A DNA stretch of 64,000 nt from Atopsyche davidsoni (Eukaryota > Arthropoda > Insecta > Trichoptera > Hydrobiosidae): the NCBI GenBank assembly GCA_022113835.1, contig JAILWY010000014.1, forward strand, positions 12,211,501-12,275,500, given 5' to 3'. The notes beneath the pieces are model-generated. The model did no database searches and had not been told where the DNA came from. It saw only the letters and a list, made by a program, of their open reading frames with translations. This document shows positions 13,943-27,364 of the stretch, piece by piece. The position numbers and the translations under genes were made by a program. Position 1 is the stretch's first letter. Each line of letters begins with the position of its first letter.

Positions 13943-16900
13943 AATCGCATGTGGAATTGATAATTATTACATGTGTATATATCACCTGCTTTCCCATGCG
14001 TGGATACATCCCTAGGAACTTGTATTACTCACTCGATTTCATTTCATTCTTGTGAATTTTATAGATTATTTATTTTCTTTATGTCTTTACGTTATTATAG
14101 TACTTCGGTATTTTTAAAAGCATATCTTCGTCTTGAAGGCAGTCAGGCTGTACTGCGAGCTGCGCCTTCGGACGATGCAGCCCGGGGGAGGGGTGGTCCA
14201 CCCGAATAAAAGCGAAACGCGGTTTTGTCCGCCATCAGCTGCAGCACCAACAATAACCCGCGCACGAAATAATAGCTTTTTAACGGCACTCTGTCATAGC
14301 TGTCATGACTGTAACACGTTCATGTCGGGACTCGTACGCGACGATATTATTTTATAACCAAATGTACATTTAGCATGCTATTGCTGCCTTTAGTAATCCC
14401 CGAAGCCATACAAAATTACTAAACGTCACACTATCAACAATGTAGCGATGTTGGTGCCGTGATTTATTCCCCTTTATATTTCCATAAATAAACCAACGAG
14501 GTAATGATATTGCCTAAGTGTTTGTATATAATTTATTATTTGTACGGAACGCGACATTGTCATAGTAACTTTCTTATAACATCAGTGTTTATGTAGTGGT
14601 CAGTTTCAAAATAATAATGGGGCAACATAAATGGATATTTCCCCCCGGCGACTCTTTTTAAGTTACTATTTATTTTGGTACAAAATTTAGTAGATGCCAA
14701 GTTGTGAGGACGTAATTACCACGTAATAACTAAACTAGGTAATTTCAATCTTTAATATATGCACATCAAGTAGACACAACTTGATAGATAGTATGTTTTA
14801 TAAAGTATTTGTAGTTTAGTGTTCCAGAATAGTTATGATTTCAGGATAGTATCCGTTAATGTGTTTTGGCATATTTGAATAGTTTTAATTATTCTAGAAA
14901 ATTATATATAAATAAATATATGTTACATACCGATAAATTGTTTTTTTATTGCCAAGTGTATGGGTACTACTAACTTGGTGTTTGGCAAATTGATAGACAT
15001 TGTTATATCTCAAATCAATAAAACCATTTGACTTTTTCTTATAACTGGGTTTATTTATATATGATGATAGGAGTAGAATTATAATATTGAACATCGTATT
15101 TGTAGACAGACAAACGACGGAAGCCAGCAGATGGGTTGATGCTAGCCGGCGAACGTTCCATAAGAGTTTCCGCACGCGAAGTTCGGAAGCAAAGCGTTGT
15201 TTAATAGATTCGTGATACATTATTCACGGTGGTGGGTAGAGCCCATCATGTAACGAAAATTTATTACCTACTGCATACTTGATCGACTACGTGTCGGTTT
15301 TGATACAGAACAAACAGAAAAAAACGTTTGTTTTCACGAGACACTTCCTGCTTTATAATTGAGTTATATTTGCTTTAAAAATGATTATAAACCAACTTGG
15401 GTTAATCTGAACTCACAAAAAAATAAATAAAACAGGCACTATTCGATAGTTTTGCTATCTGCAAGCGTAATTCAATTCACTTGTTAATGTAACTTTAACA
15501 CGCCAATTATTCACGTTAGAATCTACACCATTTTTAATTAAACCAAACAAATTCCTTTCAAACGCGTCCTAATTGCATCGGGCTGGCGGCATCATCCCCG
15601 GTAATATATTCACTTACCCTTATCGCCGCTACCCCCGGCTGTTTTATTCACTCCCACCCTCTGCGCTCGTCGGAATCGATGTTTTCCTTAGCCTGCCCGC
15701 AAATAAGAAAGATTTGGCCCGCCGCGCCCCAGTCGGCGCCCCCGCGCCCCAGGTGGTGCCCCCGCCGCCGGTCGTTCGGCACTAGATTGGATTTCGCTTT
15801 TGGGTTATTTTCCACTGCGCCCTCCGATAACTCTGACTTGCCCTAATTACACTAAGCTTATTATTTTGTTGTATTATGACTCAATTAAATTAAATTACGA
15901 GGGGAACTCGATCGAAATGAATTCATTTTTCCGGTTGACAATGACCACTCAAAGCCGGCAGCAGTTATCGGTGCTTTGAGACTAACCATGATGTTTATTT
16001 TGTCCACACCAGTATTCGGATTGCCATAAGCCTGCATTTACTTAATGCATATGTCACAGGAAGATCTGATGATGATACGCCTGGCGTGCAGGATGCTATC
16101 TATGTGTGTTTATGTTATCTTCGTCTTCTCCTTTGTCTTCGTGTAATTGGGTTTATAACATTTGAGCTCACTTAAGGATCTAAAATTTAAAGCTTTCTAA
16201 TAATTGCTATGCTGCCTATGACGTCTCCCCGTTTTGTTTGTACCCTGAACGAAACTAACGCGTAATACTTACCGTTATTCTTCCTAAACCGTCAAATTCT
16301 CCCTGGTAATGACAAGTTCTCTGTAAACTTTTGCCTATTGAAAGCCTCTGTGAGCTCCACTTACATCGATACCTTTATGTGTTCACCTTTTGCGGAAGAA
16401 GTTGTATTCACCCGCAGGCATAGCGAAAATATTCCCAGTTTCGCCGCACCTCTAAATTGTAATTAATTATCGTCCATATTTTAGAAGGGTCGGGGGAACT
16501 GGCTGTGGCAGTCACTCCCTCTGACTGAGTAGATTCGCAATGTACTTAGATATAAGTAAATAAATGACGGACTCATAATTATATTGGATTATTAGTAAGT
16601 AGTACTTTACTACACTTGTTACAAATAAGTTTGTGCGGGTTTTAAATATAATTTATATTTAACATAATTTTATATCGAATCAGGTCGAATCATCGAAATA
16701 TCGAATATATATATTTCAGGTTAAGTATCTTTTCTTTTTTTATGTGCTTAATTTATTGAGTAGACGTTTTATTGATATTATTCATTTATTTTATTTTATT
16801 ACAAGATATCTAAGTAAACTTTTCAAGTTATTTCAAGAGAAAATCTTTGTGATTCTTATTATTTGAGTATTTAGGTACTTAAATTCAAACCAAATTTATC

Positions 16901-17210
16901 ATTTATAAAATAGCGCTAACCAGAGTTTTTTTTATTATTATTAATATATCACTCTTTAATTTTAATTAGTTTTATAGTAAGTATCCAACAAATAATAATC
17001 CAAATTGGAATTTCTTTTTTCTTTAAATAAACAACTAATTCAATGGAGAAACGAACAGGACCGTGTGTATACGGGAGCGCCGCGAGCTGCCGGGAGTCTC
17101 GCGCTCGGCTGTTTTAGTTGAGATCCCGCCGATGCGAATATAACGCGCCCAAAGTGGCCAAGAGAAAGAATATCTTAGCCGCGGCGAGCTATTGCACTGA
17201 CTTAACTTGC

Positions 17211-17226
17211 CTGCCTGCCTGCCTGA
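17211..17226. repeat. Short (GCCT)n repeat
   Basis: Four tandem copies of the tetranucleotide GCCT before GATATCC. Confidence 0.85.
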
Positions 17227-18174
17227 TATCCGGTCTCGTCTCCTATCGTGCAAGTAACCTTGGTAATATATGGAGGTTGGATATTTTTTGGAACTCACAA
17301 GAGCTCTTACTTTTTTTCAACATGGTTGTAAATAGTGTGTCACACTTTCTACAAGAAAATACCTATATAGAAACATATAAAATAACTTATTTAGCATATG
17401 TATTTACTTTTGATACCATGTTGTAATAGCAAAAAACTTTTTTTTATGTTGCGTAAAATCCATTTGTCTTTTTTCTTTATGCGCCGTACCATGAGAACAT
17501 CTGCGATCATTTTTTTTTATTTGTCGCGGCCTTTGGAATGAGAATACGTTATACGGCTGTAGTGGTTATAGAAAGTATTCGCTTACATCGCATTAAACGC
17601 TTTTCTTTCGTCGTTAAACGCGAGAGTGTTAACAAGAGAACTCGTCTTTAAATAATATCGTTAATTAACTTCCAAATCTGATATTATTTAGCACTTTAGT
17701 TTAATATTTTTGCAGACATGTTTTGTGAGTCAATATAATTTTCTGGAATGTTCTCTAATGGTTAATCCGCGTAAAAATTGTGAGGTATTTTCGTGAGCGA
17801 TTAATCCGAAATCGAGGTCGCCCACGCCACACTTATTCGACAAAAGTGAACGCGGGCCATCACAGAGAGAGTGCGGGCGCGCGGCCTTCCCGGCTCATCA
17901 CTTATACACGACATCTTCCTCCCCCGGTCGCCGACTGTACTTGCCTGTCCGCACTCCGCTCTGAATAAACAAAAATGACATGTGGACAATTACCGGTCAA
18001 TGATGACGACTGTACCTGACGACTCCCGACGCCCTTCTGAGTCGCTAGTAGAAAAAAAAAACTACAATGTTCTTTATTTTTAATTTACTTTATTTACAAT
18101 AGTTCTTAGGGCTTTGGTTATAATACGGCATTCGACTATCCCCTGATCATGCGCGCAGGTTATGGGGCTTACAG

Positions 18175-18199
18175 GGTGTGGCTTATAAGGTGTGGCTTA
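18175..18199. repeat. 14-bp tandem duplication of GGTGTGGCTTA
   Basis: GGTGTGGCTTA at 18175-18185 and again at 18189-18199, separated by TAA. The core resembles a GT-rich zinc-finger or Runt-type binding site, which is only a suggestion. Confidence 0.7.
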
Positions 18200-21100
18200 A
18201 GTGGTAGCGTACATGTATTTCTTTATTTTCGTTATGTAGGAAAAAAAAATGTGTAAAACACGCCTGCACCATTTATACTTGTCGCCTTTGAAGTGTAATC
18301 ATACGTTTTCTTTGTCTTTACATCTTACACTTTCTCTATTGTCGTAGTTTCATAAACTTTTCCAATAACGCCTTCTTTACCTCAAACACAGCCTTCCACC
18401 TGTGGCCTATGACTCACGATGTGAAGGTGCTATAGTTCCCCCTTTCGTTAAATTTTAAAGTCGTTATACTTGAATATAAACTTTAAAGTTAAATATACTC
18501 TCGTTGTACTTCTGAATTTAGATTTTCAAAATTAATTTGTTTGTTGTGTTGGAAACTTGTTAAGCACTCGAGGAATATGGTGTGGGTTACTTCGAATTTA
18601 TTTCTTAGCTGTCGTAATGTATGAATATTCACAAACGGTAATATCAGCACGTGTCGAAGATTGAGAGTGTATTTGGGTCAAGGTTGGGAAGCGTCTAGAC
18701 AGCGAAAATCCTGGAGCTTGTTTTATATAGATTATGATATTATGTAACTTACTGGTAAGGGTATAAAGTAAAAAAAAATCCATTGTTCACGAGAACTTCT
18801 TGAGTTTTTTTTATTTACTTTTATTTTGTATGGAAGAACATTTTTGATAAACCAAAAATAAATTATTGCATTATTTAATATCTCGTATCCAAAATATATT
18901 TTTATTATCAATTTGGAAATTTGAATAGTTCGTATATATTTGTATCTTGTATTTCAAATGTTTTTAAAATTATAAAATAAATTAAAATTTTAAAAATATA
19001 TATAAAGTTGATGAAGATTATAATAATAAAATTAGACCATTATTGTGTTCTCATTACCAAACATCACATGTGCAAATAAATTGAAATTTGTAAAGATAAT
19101 ACTTTTGCGGGTTAATATGTTTTAAATTACTTCATTTGAAACAAAGAGCATTTTTTATTATTGGTTGGTAATAATTATTAAGCCATCTCGTATCCACATT
19201 GAATGAAAAATTGGACATTCACATATTAAACGTTTCTCTGGTGGTCATTTGTGGGACACCTGTTGCTTTTTTTTTTTTAATCCCTCCAATCTCTTGTGGT
19301 TACACTGAAAATATAAAACTATCGACCTGCACCTATTTTAGTTTTATTAAAATGAATGTACTCATTGTGCTTGTTTGTAATGATATTTTATTACATGTTT
19401 ATAGTTCTTTACAAATACGTTCGTATTTATATATATACGTAATAAATTTTATGTTGAAGTTTTCATATGAGACATCTTCTGTTTTCGAGAGTTATTTATT
19501 GTTAACATGGGATAGAGGTTTTCTCAAATAAAGATAAACGAGAAACACATTTCAACCGTGAACTGAGAGACTGAAAGCGACTAAAAAACATCTTTAATCC
19601 CTGGCTCTTCGAAATGTTCATCTCTGCGTTATAAAAACAAAACAAAAAATATATGTAAACCGAATTGTCTTGGTCCAGGCCTTAGACAAAAACATTCATT
19701 TTCCACTGATATCGCCCTCACATCCTTGAGCGCCCCTCCGGCAGGAGGGTGGGGGCGAAAGGCAGGCCGGGAAGGGGAGGCTCCACGTGCAGAAATCAAT
19801 AGCCTGCGGGGGGACACTTAGCTTCCGAGGACATCTCCATCTACTCTCATTTTTTGCTCGCCTAACCGACCTTCCGAGATTTACTTCTACCATTGAATAC
19901 GTTTTTAATATTTATTTGATAAAATTAACTGTTGTAATCGACTTTTTATTTTAGTAATTATTCGTCAAAAACACAGATTCGTCGGCTGCGACACAAAACA
20001 ATATTTTACGGCCATAGTGAGATGTTCCATATTATGAGTTTCGTATTGATGCGTGATTACTTCTGGGAGTTTCGATGTTTTACTTATCCATTGTAAATAC
20101 TAATCGACTCGTAGTTCTAAATAATAACGCGTTTGTAGTTTATATATATGTAATACTGATGGGGATAAATACCCCTTGCTCTCAGTGTACTCAGCTCGGC
20201 CGTCGCAAATACTCGCAGTTCGCTGCAGGCGTGCGCGCCGCGGCCGCCGCGGGATCAGCCGGGACGCACGCGGGTCAGGCCTCCGCCCAGGCACGTGCTG
20301 AATTATTGACCGATATCAAAGTAATACGTGCCCACCTCCTACCCCATTGATCTCAATTTTACTTCTTTCGAAGCAAGTACCGTGTAACTCAAAGCCTCTG
20401 TAATTCTTAATTTATTGACGTCATTGTCTCGTCTAAAACTGCTTTGTGTTTTATGGTTTTACTCTTGAATTCCAAAGTTTATTGTATCATTAACTACAAA
20501 GCGGATATCATGGTTTTCATCAACCTAGTATCGTAAATTACCGCATAACTTGAGTGATTTATTAATTATTTATGTGATGGAGTCAGTGTTTTAAAAAAAA
20601 CAATATTTGCTTATTAATTATATAAATTGAACATGAGTTTATTTAAAATAAAATTCTTTAAATTTCATTTTATGTATGGAGAAACATTTAGCTTAACTAT
20701 TAAAATAGGTAAATGACACTGATACGTGTATTTATTCACTGACGTTAAATTTATTGATATGACTGATTAGTATCCTTTTTTATTGACTTTTTTTTAAATA
20801 AACGTGTCATACTTGGAAAAATAATTATTTTTTTATATCTTATGAAATGCATTTGATATATTTTATTTAATGTTTTAAATATTATATAGTTTTAAAAAAC
20901 TGTTTTTCATTTTGTTTGGGTAAATATTTATAGTATCTCGCTGGTCGGTCAGTATTTTTAGGTTACAATGACCGTGATTTTTATTTAAAAAATAATCTCA
21001 AAGTTTGTAAAAACGCGTTGACAATATCCAATTGAAAAGTAAAATGTTGCTTTTATAGCAATTTTATTCCAGACGTTAATTGTACGTTATAAAATTACAA

Positions 21101-22614
21101 ATTACTTTCATTTTATTTGAATCAATCTCGCTTTGAGAACGGTACGTTTATCTCTACAGCAATAATAATCAAATGTATACTTGCAGCTTTTTAATGACTT
21201 TTTTATAATTCCTAGGGAGTAAATATAAAGACGCCGTAAATATTTTATCATCGGAATGAGAGGAAATAAACGCTTGCAAATCTCCATTGAGACATTTTTT
21301 GAAGCAACTCAGAAGCTATTAAGCACTGCTGATAGTAAAAAGTTCAAATGATTTTTTGTACTCTTTGCATCCACAGCTATAAAATATCGTCGCATTTCGA
21401 AAGTGTTCTGATTGCTTTAGTTTTATCACCGCAAATCTAAATGGCGACAGAGTGCAGTTTTTCTCGCCGGTCCGAAGAGTGCGCCCGCCCGGGCTCGCGC
21501 TGCAGCTCACCTGTTGCGAGTGTCCTTACTTGTTAATTAGAAGTCCGGCGGCTCGGCCAGCGCGGCAAGCTGTCGCTGATAAGATATCCCACCTATCGCA
21601 GATCATCACTCTTCACTCATCACGCGTTACGGCCTTACAGCTTGCAGCTTCACGGTGTCGAGCTATAAACCACATGCTTCAAAATCTCAATTTGTTTTTT
21701 TCTTTTCTACTTGGCTTTAATTATCTCAATTAGAGCGAGTGCAGCGAAAATATAATAATTAACTATGTTCTTGTTTGTTTTTTTATTAATATACATTTTT
21801 TGTTAATTAATTTAAGTAACACATAAATTTTAATAACTAACTAACATGTATGCCTAAATTATGAAATAATAATGAAAATAAACATAACTGTCAAATGCCA
21901 CATACATATTTCATACATTTCTATTGCGCTCGTGAATTATGTTTAGTTTAATCAATAATGTTTATAAAATTAATTGCAAATAAATATTATTTTTATTCAA
22001 TAAATGTGACATATTCTCTTCAGTATTCGTTTTAATTTGTTTAACCGGTTCTTATTTGTTGTATCTTTTTCATACATCATTGTGATGACACTAACCGCCG
22101 GTATTACATTTTGTATTCGTCAGCTGTTCATCGCATATCAAGGAACCATCATAAATTTATTTCGTTTTGTGTTTATTAAAAATATGTATAATAAATATTG
22201 TTAAAAATCACGATATTAATATGTAATTTATACAAGGTCAACATGTTATCAAATAATCCGATGATTAACCTATAGTATACCGATCAAACATTCAATGTAA
22301 ACGGAATGCTAATCCAAAACACGTCGTTTCTGATTTGTATGCGCTGAAACAAAACACCGAGAATCACACGCACTGGCGGCCACTGCGCCAGGTTTGGAAA
22401 CATCACAGCGCTGGGACGCCGGCTCATTGTTCGCGAACAACCATTCATTACCGATCGTTCGTAAACACAGAGTGACGCCCGTAATTGCATGTACTCGCGA
22501 TAATTGTTAGCGTCTAACGTAACGGTTGTAAAATGATCAGCGAACACGATCGGATGGAATAACATATCACAGATACTCGATGCCCTGTTATCGTTTGCTC
22601 ATAAATATCAATAC

Positions 22615-23248
22615 TAGTGATGGGCGATTCTTCGCTAGAAATTTAATGGTGTATTTGTTTGAATCGATATTTTGATTTCAGCTTTTTGGAATTTTTTTAA
22701 AAACACGAGAATCATATGAAATGTGGAATATGATAATTTATACGGTAAATGTCAATATCCTATTCCTAATTATATAATTTATATAAATCAAGACAAGCAA
22801 TCCGAACAACAAATATATATTTTGTGTTTTGTGTTAACTGAATATAATTTTTCCCTTGAGAATTGAAATTGTTAAAAAAAAAAAAGTATTTTATTAATTT
22901 AATTAATTTATTTGTAAATCTTCATTATTAGTATTTACGGATACATTTAAACTCTTTCACACTTTACTCATCACCGACTTATATGTAATCTGAATCTTTC
23001 GTGAATATCTAATCCTATTTTTTGTTTTTTATATTAGAAGTAAACTTTATATATCTAGCCTGTAGTTATCACATGTTACAGTCACAGTTATCGTTGTCAC
23101 ATGTTCTTTCGATTGTCAAAAGTATGATTTATTTATCGGTCATAAGCTAGAATCGAAAATGTTCTATGTTTATAAAACGGTCAAAGGTACCTATCGCGGG
23201 AAAATAAATAATCGCTGTCTGATATCGAAGGCGACTTTCCCATCTCTA
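22615..23248. mobile_element. Possible degraded hAT-like non-autonomous element
   Basis: The left edge TAGTGATGGGCGATTCTTCG and the reverse complement of the right edge, TAGAGATGGGAAAGTCGCCT then TCGATA, look like diverged terminal inverted repeats of the TAGnGATGGG type seen in insect hAT elements. No matching 8-bp target duplication is visible (ATCAATAC left, GCGCAAAT right) and there is no coding sequence inside. Confidence 0.3.
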
Positions 23249-25190
23249 GCGCAAATGCCTCGCGAAGTATGCCGTATGTCAACACAAGGCGATTAAATAA
23301 ATATGTACAATATCAAGATTTATTACTTGGCGAAATACCATATCGCGTATCTGGAAATAATCTTTACTTTTTATAGCTCTGCCTTGTATGGACTCTTTTT
23401 GTATACTAGGCATTTATTATTCCACAATAAAAATGTGATAGGAGTATCCTTTAAAAATATGCCTCCTTCGATTTACTAATAAAATATTTATCTTCGTGTT
23501 TTGCTTACACTTCGTATTTTAAGCTTATAAAAAGAAAAAAAGTCACATTGAAATTCTGAATTTGATTCTGAATATGAAATATTATACGTAATGTATTTTG
23601 TTCGGTTTTATATGAGAAGTAATATTGTACACACAGTATGAGAGTATTAGCTTTCACGACATAACTATCTGCCTCACATTTCTCTCTATTTTCTTTCAAT
23701 ATATTTGTTTGCATTCACCATCGACACGATAGCTTCCCGCAGTATCTTCCGAGCAAAATGTTCAACCAATATCGCCGACTGGGAAAACTGCGCATAAATA
23801 TTCATACGTTTTTTTTTTTTTTTACTTCCAAAGTGAAAATTATTTCAGAAAGATTGCGGTACAACGGTCTCGCTGTCTTTTTTACTGGCCTCAGTTCAAT
23901 GAATAAATTTACTCATGCAACACCTTTTTTGAAGATAATAATTTTTGTAATGACTTTTATGTGAAAACAAAATTACGGACGAAGTTCACAACGAATGTTT
24001 CGACATCTGTGAAGCGCTAGATGTCTAGATTCAAAAACGATATTAAAATATTATTACTAGTAACTTCTAAAATAAATTAATGCTTCTTTAAATGTAGTTA
24101 TCAAATATACATTACACGCGATCTCACACATCAGCGGTTGTTTTCATACTTTTTTGTTTTATTAAATATTTTCTGTATTCTCGTGTTTGCACAGCTTTAA
24201 TGTTTTAAAATATTTCAAGCTTAGACTTTTTTTATGAACATTGTAATATATTCTGTTTGTTATTTTATTTCACGTTGAGTTGCTTCTTTTTAAATTGTAA
24301 AATATAATTATTATTTGTTACGCTGACGCAACAAATTTTTTACTAGTTATTCTTATTGATTAATTTACCTTTTACAGTTACGTTATAACAACCTCATGTT
24401 CTTAAAAATTCTTGAAAATAAGTATTGATTTTCTTTTTATTAGTTATTTTCTTGTAAACCACAAAATAGAAGGAGTCATGTCTCTTTTTTTGGAGACACT
24501 TGCTTTATTTGAAACAACCGGTAAACGTCCGTCTGGGCTGCTGTCGTCTGCAGAAAAGTCCCCAATCTCAGCAGACGCCTCGGTTGCAGTCGGGCGATGA
24601 CTATCCCTCACGTAGCGCCGCGCCCGCCGCGCAGTGGGCCGGGCTCGCGGCTGCAGCTCCCCGCGATCGATGCTCGCCTCTCGACCGCCGCGCCCTGCCA
24701 GCCACCCTGTCATTGTTTAAAATCCACCCTTCAATATATACTTCCCATGTGTGCAAACTCATTTTAGAAAAATATATTATATTCTTGTGAAACACGTACT
24801 TTCTGCATATGAGGTTTTAGACGACGCAGTGCAATCAATTATGCGAGAGCTCTTGTAATGAGGATTGGTGATATTTTTTTGTCTCCCAACAATCATCAAT
24901 TCATCAATAATTATAATTTAACTGAAACGATTGACAGTTCTTCGGTGTTCTCGCTGATCGTGCTGAACTGGTGCAAAAGGCATTATTTTGTGTAATTAAA
25001 CGGGGGATCTCTAACATTAAAGAGATGCCTATCATTTGAAAATACCCGCGGGCTGAGCGAGGGCTCGACTCTTTGCAGTCGAGACAAAGTTATCAGCCGG
25101 GTGCTCCCGCCTCCTGGGTTCGGTGACTGGCCGGGCTAACGACCGTCGGCGTTCGCTGTCTCCGCCGCACAATAACTTACGTCATGTGTG

Positions 25191-25290
25191 CCGCCCGCTG
25201 CTGCCCGCTGCTGCCCGCTGCTGCCCGCTGCTGCCCGCTGCTGCCCGCTGCTGCCCGCTGCTGCCCGCTGCCGCTCGCTGCCGCCTGCCG
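25191..25290. repeat. 10-bp GC-rich minisatellite (CTGCCCGCTG)n
   Basis: Seven exact tandem copies of CTGCCCGCTG (25201-25270) are flanked by one diverged unit at 25191-25200 and two at 25271-25290. The exact copies suggest recent slippage inside a GC-rich block. Any encoded protein would be a low-complexity repeat, and I see no gene here. Confidence 0.95.
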
Positions 25291-27191
25291 ATAAGGGCAC
25301 GCGCCGTACCTTCCACTTCGCTCTCTCTTGCTTCTCGTGTTGTTTATGATTACACGTTCGTCAACTGAATTATCTCGCTGGATGTGTAATGAGTCCCCAA
25401 TAGTATTGTGTTATTAGATCTTTAAGAGGCGAAATGCTGTGCGACGAGAATTTCAACATTTTGTAATAAATAATTATTTTAAACGGAGATTGTATCACTT
25501 CGCAAATCGTTATAACTGTTTTTTTTAAAATTATAATCTTGGTAAAAAGCTGTTGAGCATTTAAATAAAATTTAGCATTTTTTTAGAAAATATATTCCAC
25601 TAATACAATTTCTCTAATCTTGTCTTGAAAATAAAGACTCGAAATTAGTTCTTAAAATGATAAATTAAAGTATTACTCAAAAAACGGATTTTATATAATA
25701 CAATCAAACGATTTCTGTAATAGTAACATTTAAAAATTCTTTTAAATAAATTAAATACAGATTTTTTCATCACACATTAACAGCGTATTCGTTACGTGCT
25801 GCTGATATACTCGTGTACCTGCTTTATTTTTCTTTTCCGCTCGAGGGCCCGGGGATGCCGACAATGGAGGTTCATCCAAAGGGCGCGATATTTAAATAGA
25901 CTGAATTCACAAAATGTTGGATGTATTCTCTTTTTAATAGCCAGCAATAAAAGGAACACCCCCGAGCCGGCGTGCGCTCTTTCGATACTGAATTTAATTA
26001 AAATGATATACTCGCAGATGCGAATAGACAATGGCCTTCGAGCTGGAAACGGCCATCCGCGGCCGCGAGATAACAATGCTCCCCGTCACTTTATTTTTTA
26101 TTGCCAAGTGCAATGTTCGCCTTCCTGCCGCGCGTGCACTCCTATCGGATAGTACTGCAGTGCGGCTCCGAGACATGCCCTCGCTGCGTATTTACATTTT
26201 TATCAAATATTAAATTTCTCCGGCACTGAAGTTAATCGTGCTGATAGAAAAATGAAAGTTTGAAATTTATTTGCCTCAAATCGATTTTTTTTTTTTTAAT
26301 TTCTTTCTTTGTTTTGAGTTTTTTAATCGTCTAGTGAAGTATTTTGCAATGCATGCGCAGTTAATAGTTAGATGAAACGGAAATTGAAAAAAAAAATTTA
26401 TTAACATATTTCTGATTTAAAGCTTATGCGTTTAGATCAATAAGCAAATATGCAGACTATAAATATGTAATTATTAGTGGTCTCCTAAACTTTTATTGTA
26501 TATTTTATTAAAGCTATTTTAGATCACTAGTTCTTGAAAAATATATATATACAATAATAAAATAGATGAATTGTGTATAAACATATTATAGGGACTACGA
26601 TTAAGGATAGCTTTAATAATATATATTAATATTGATAAGAGTTATTATAAATGAAATTGAATAATGTATGAATTAAATGTCTATATGATAAGAAAATATG
26701 TTTGTTTAATGTTATCGGTTCCATTCTTTGATATAAATCACTTAAAATTATAATGATATCTCATATCAAGATAATCGCCTAGTACCGTTTGCCTTGAGTT
26801 AAAATGTATGAAAGAATAAAAATATTTTTGCCTCAGGCGGATTTCATATTTTTAAATGCTTGTAATCGATAAAAATAAAAATAATTAAAAACTTACAAAA
26901 ATATAATGTAGAATGCAGTTAACGATTATTTGATTTCTACGAGGGTTTAGGAAATCTTTCAGTACTTGTTGAACTTTCAGAATATCGTGTCGGTCTTTTT
27001 ATAGTAAACAGCTTTAAATTTAACTTTTGCATACTTCGGTGTGTATGAGATGGACCGACTGACAGGTACTGCTCGATTAATATACGTCTCCCGCTAGTTG
27101 CGATATATAATTTAAACACCATAAATATTTTTTATAATACTTATTCCAAGCGTCATCGCCTAAATTAATACAAGCGTGCCTTGATTTGGTC

Positions 27192-27238
27192 GCTACATCT
27201 CAACCATTTATACACACACATACATATGTGTATATATA
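27192..27238 (+). repeat. Microsatellite-associated dispersed repeat, copy 2
   Basis: CTACATCTCAACCATTTATA followed by CACACACATACATATG, matching the inverse of 4881-4928. It again runs directly into a TA microsatellite. Confidence 0.8.
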
Positions 27239-27283
27239 TATATATATATATAAAATAACATTTTATATATGTATATATATATA

Positions 27284-27333
<50 letters not shown>

Positions 27334-27364
27334 TTTTATATGTATATATATATACATATATAAA
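27229..27364. repeat. Interrupted (TA)n microsatellite
   Basis: Long TA tracts broken by AAAATAACATTTTA, TTTATA and AAATATTTTATATG. The ORF across it encodes only IY repeats. Confidence 0.95.

Larger units (their letters stand above)
9641..14130 (+). other. Non-coding with GC-richer islands
   Basis: Islands at about 9650-9950, 10540-10660, 12500-12740 and 13460-13790. The last is open on several frames of both strands because AT-rich stops are absent, not because a protein is recognisable. Sequence between is AT-rich and featureless to me. Confidence 0.55.
14131..22600 (+). other. Non-coding with GC-richer islands
   Basis: Islands at about 14130-14250, 15570-15790, 17060-17240, 17800-17960, 19720-19890, 20170-20350 and 21460-21660. 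A TATA-like GGGGATAAATACCCC at 20161-20175 is followed by two CTCAG-type initiator look-alikes, but nothing coding follows. No gene is supported. Confidence 0.55.

Noticed and set aside
16706..16726. TTTCAG|GTTAAGT as a third recursive splice site
   Set aside because: The donor half (GTTAAG) is a poor consensus, the upstream tract is TA-alternating, and no homologous exon follows.
20161..20195. TATA-like motif followed by CTCAG initiator look-alikes
   Set aside because: Spacing is short of the usual 30 bp and no transcript or coding region follows.
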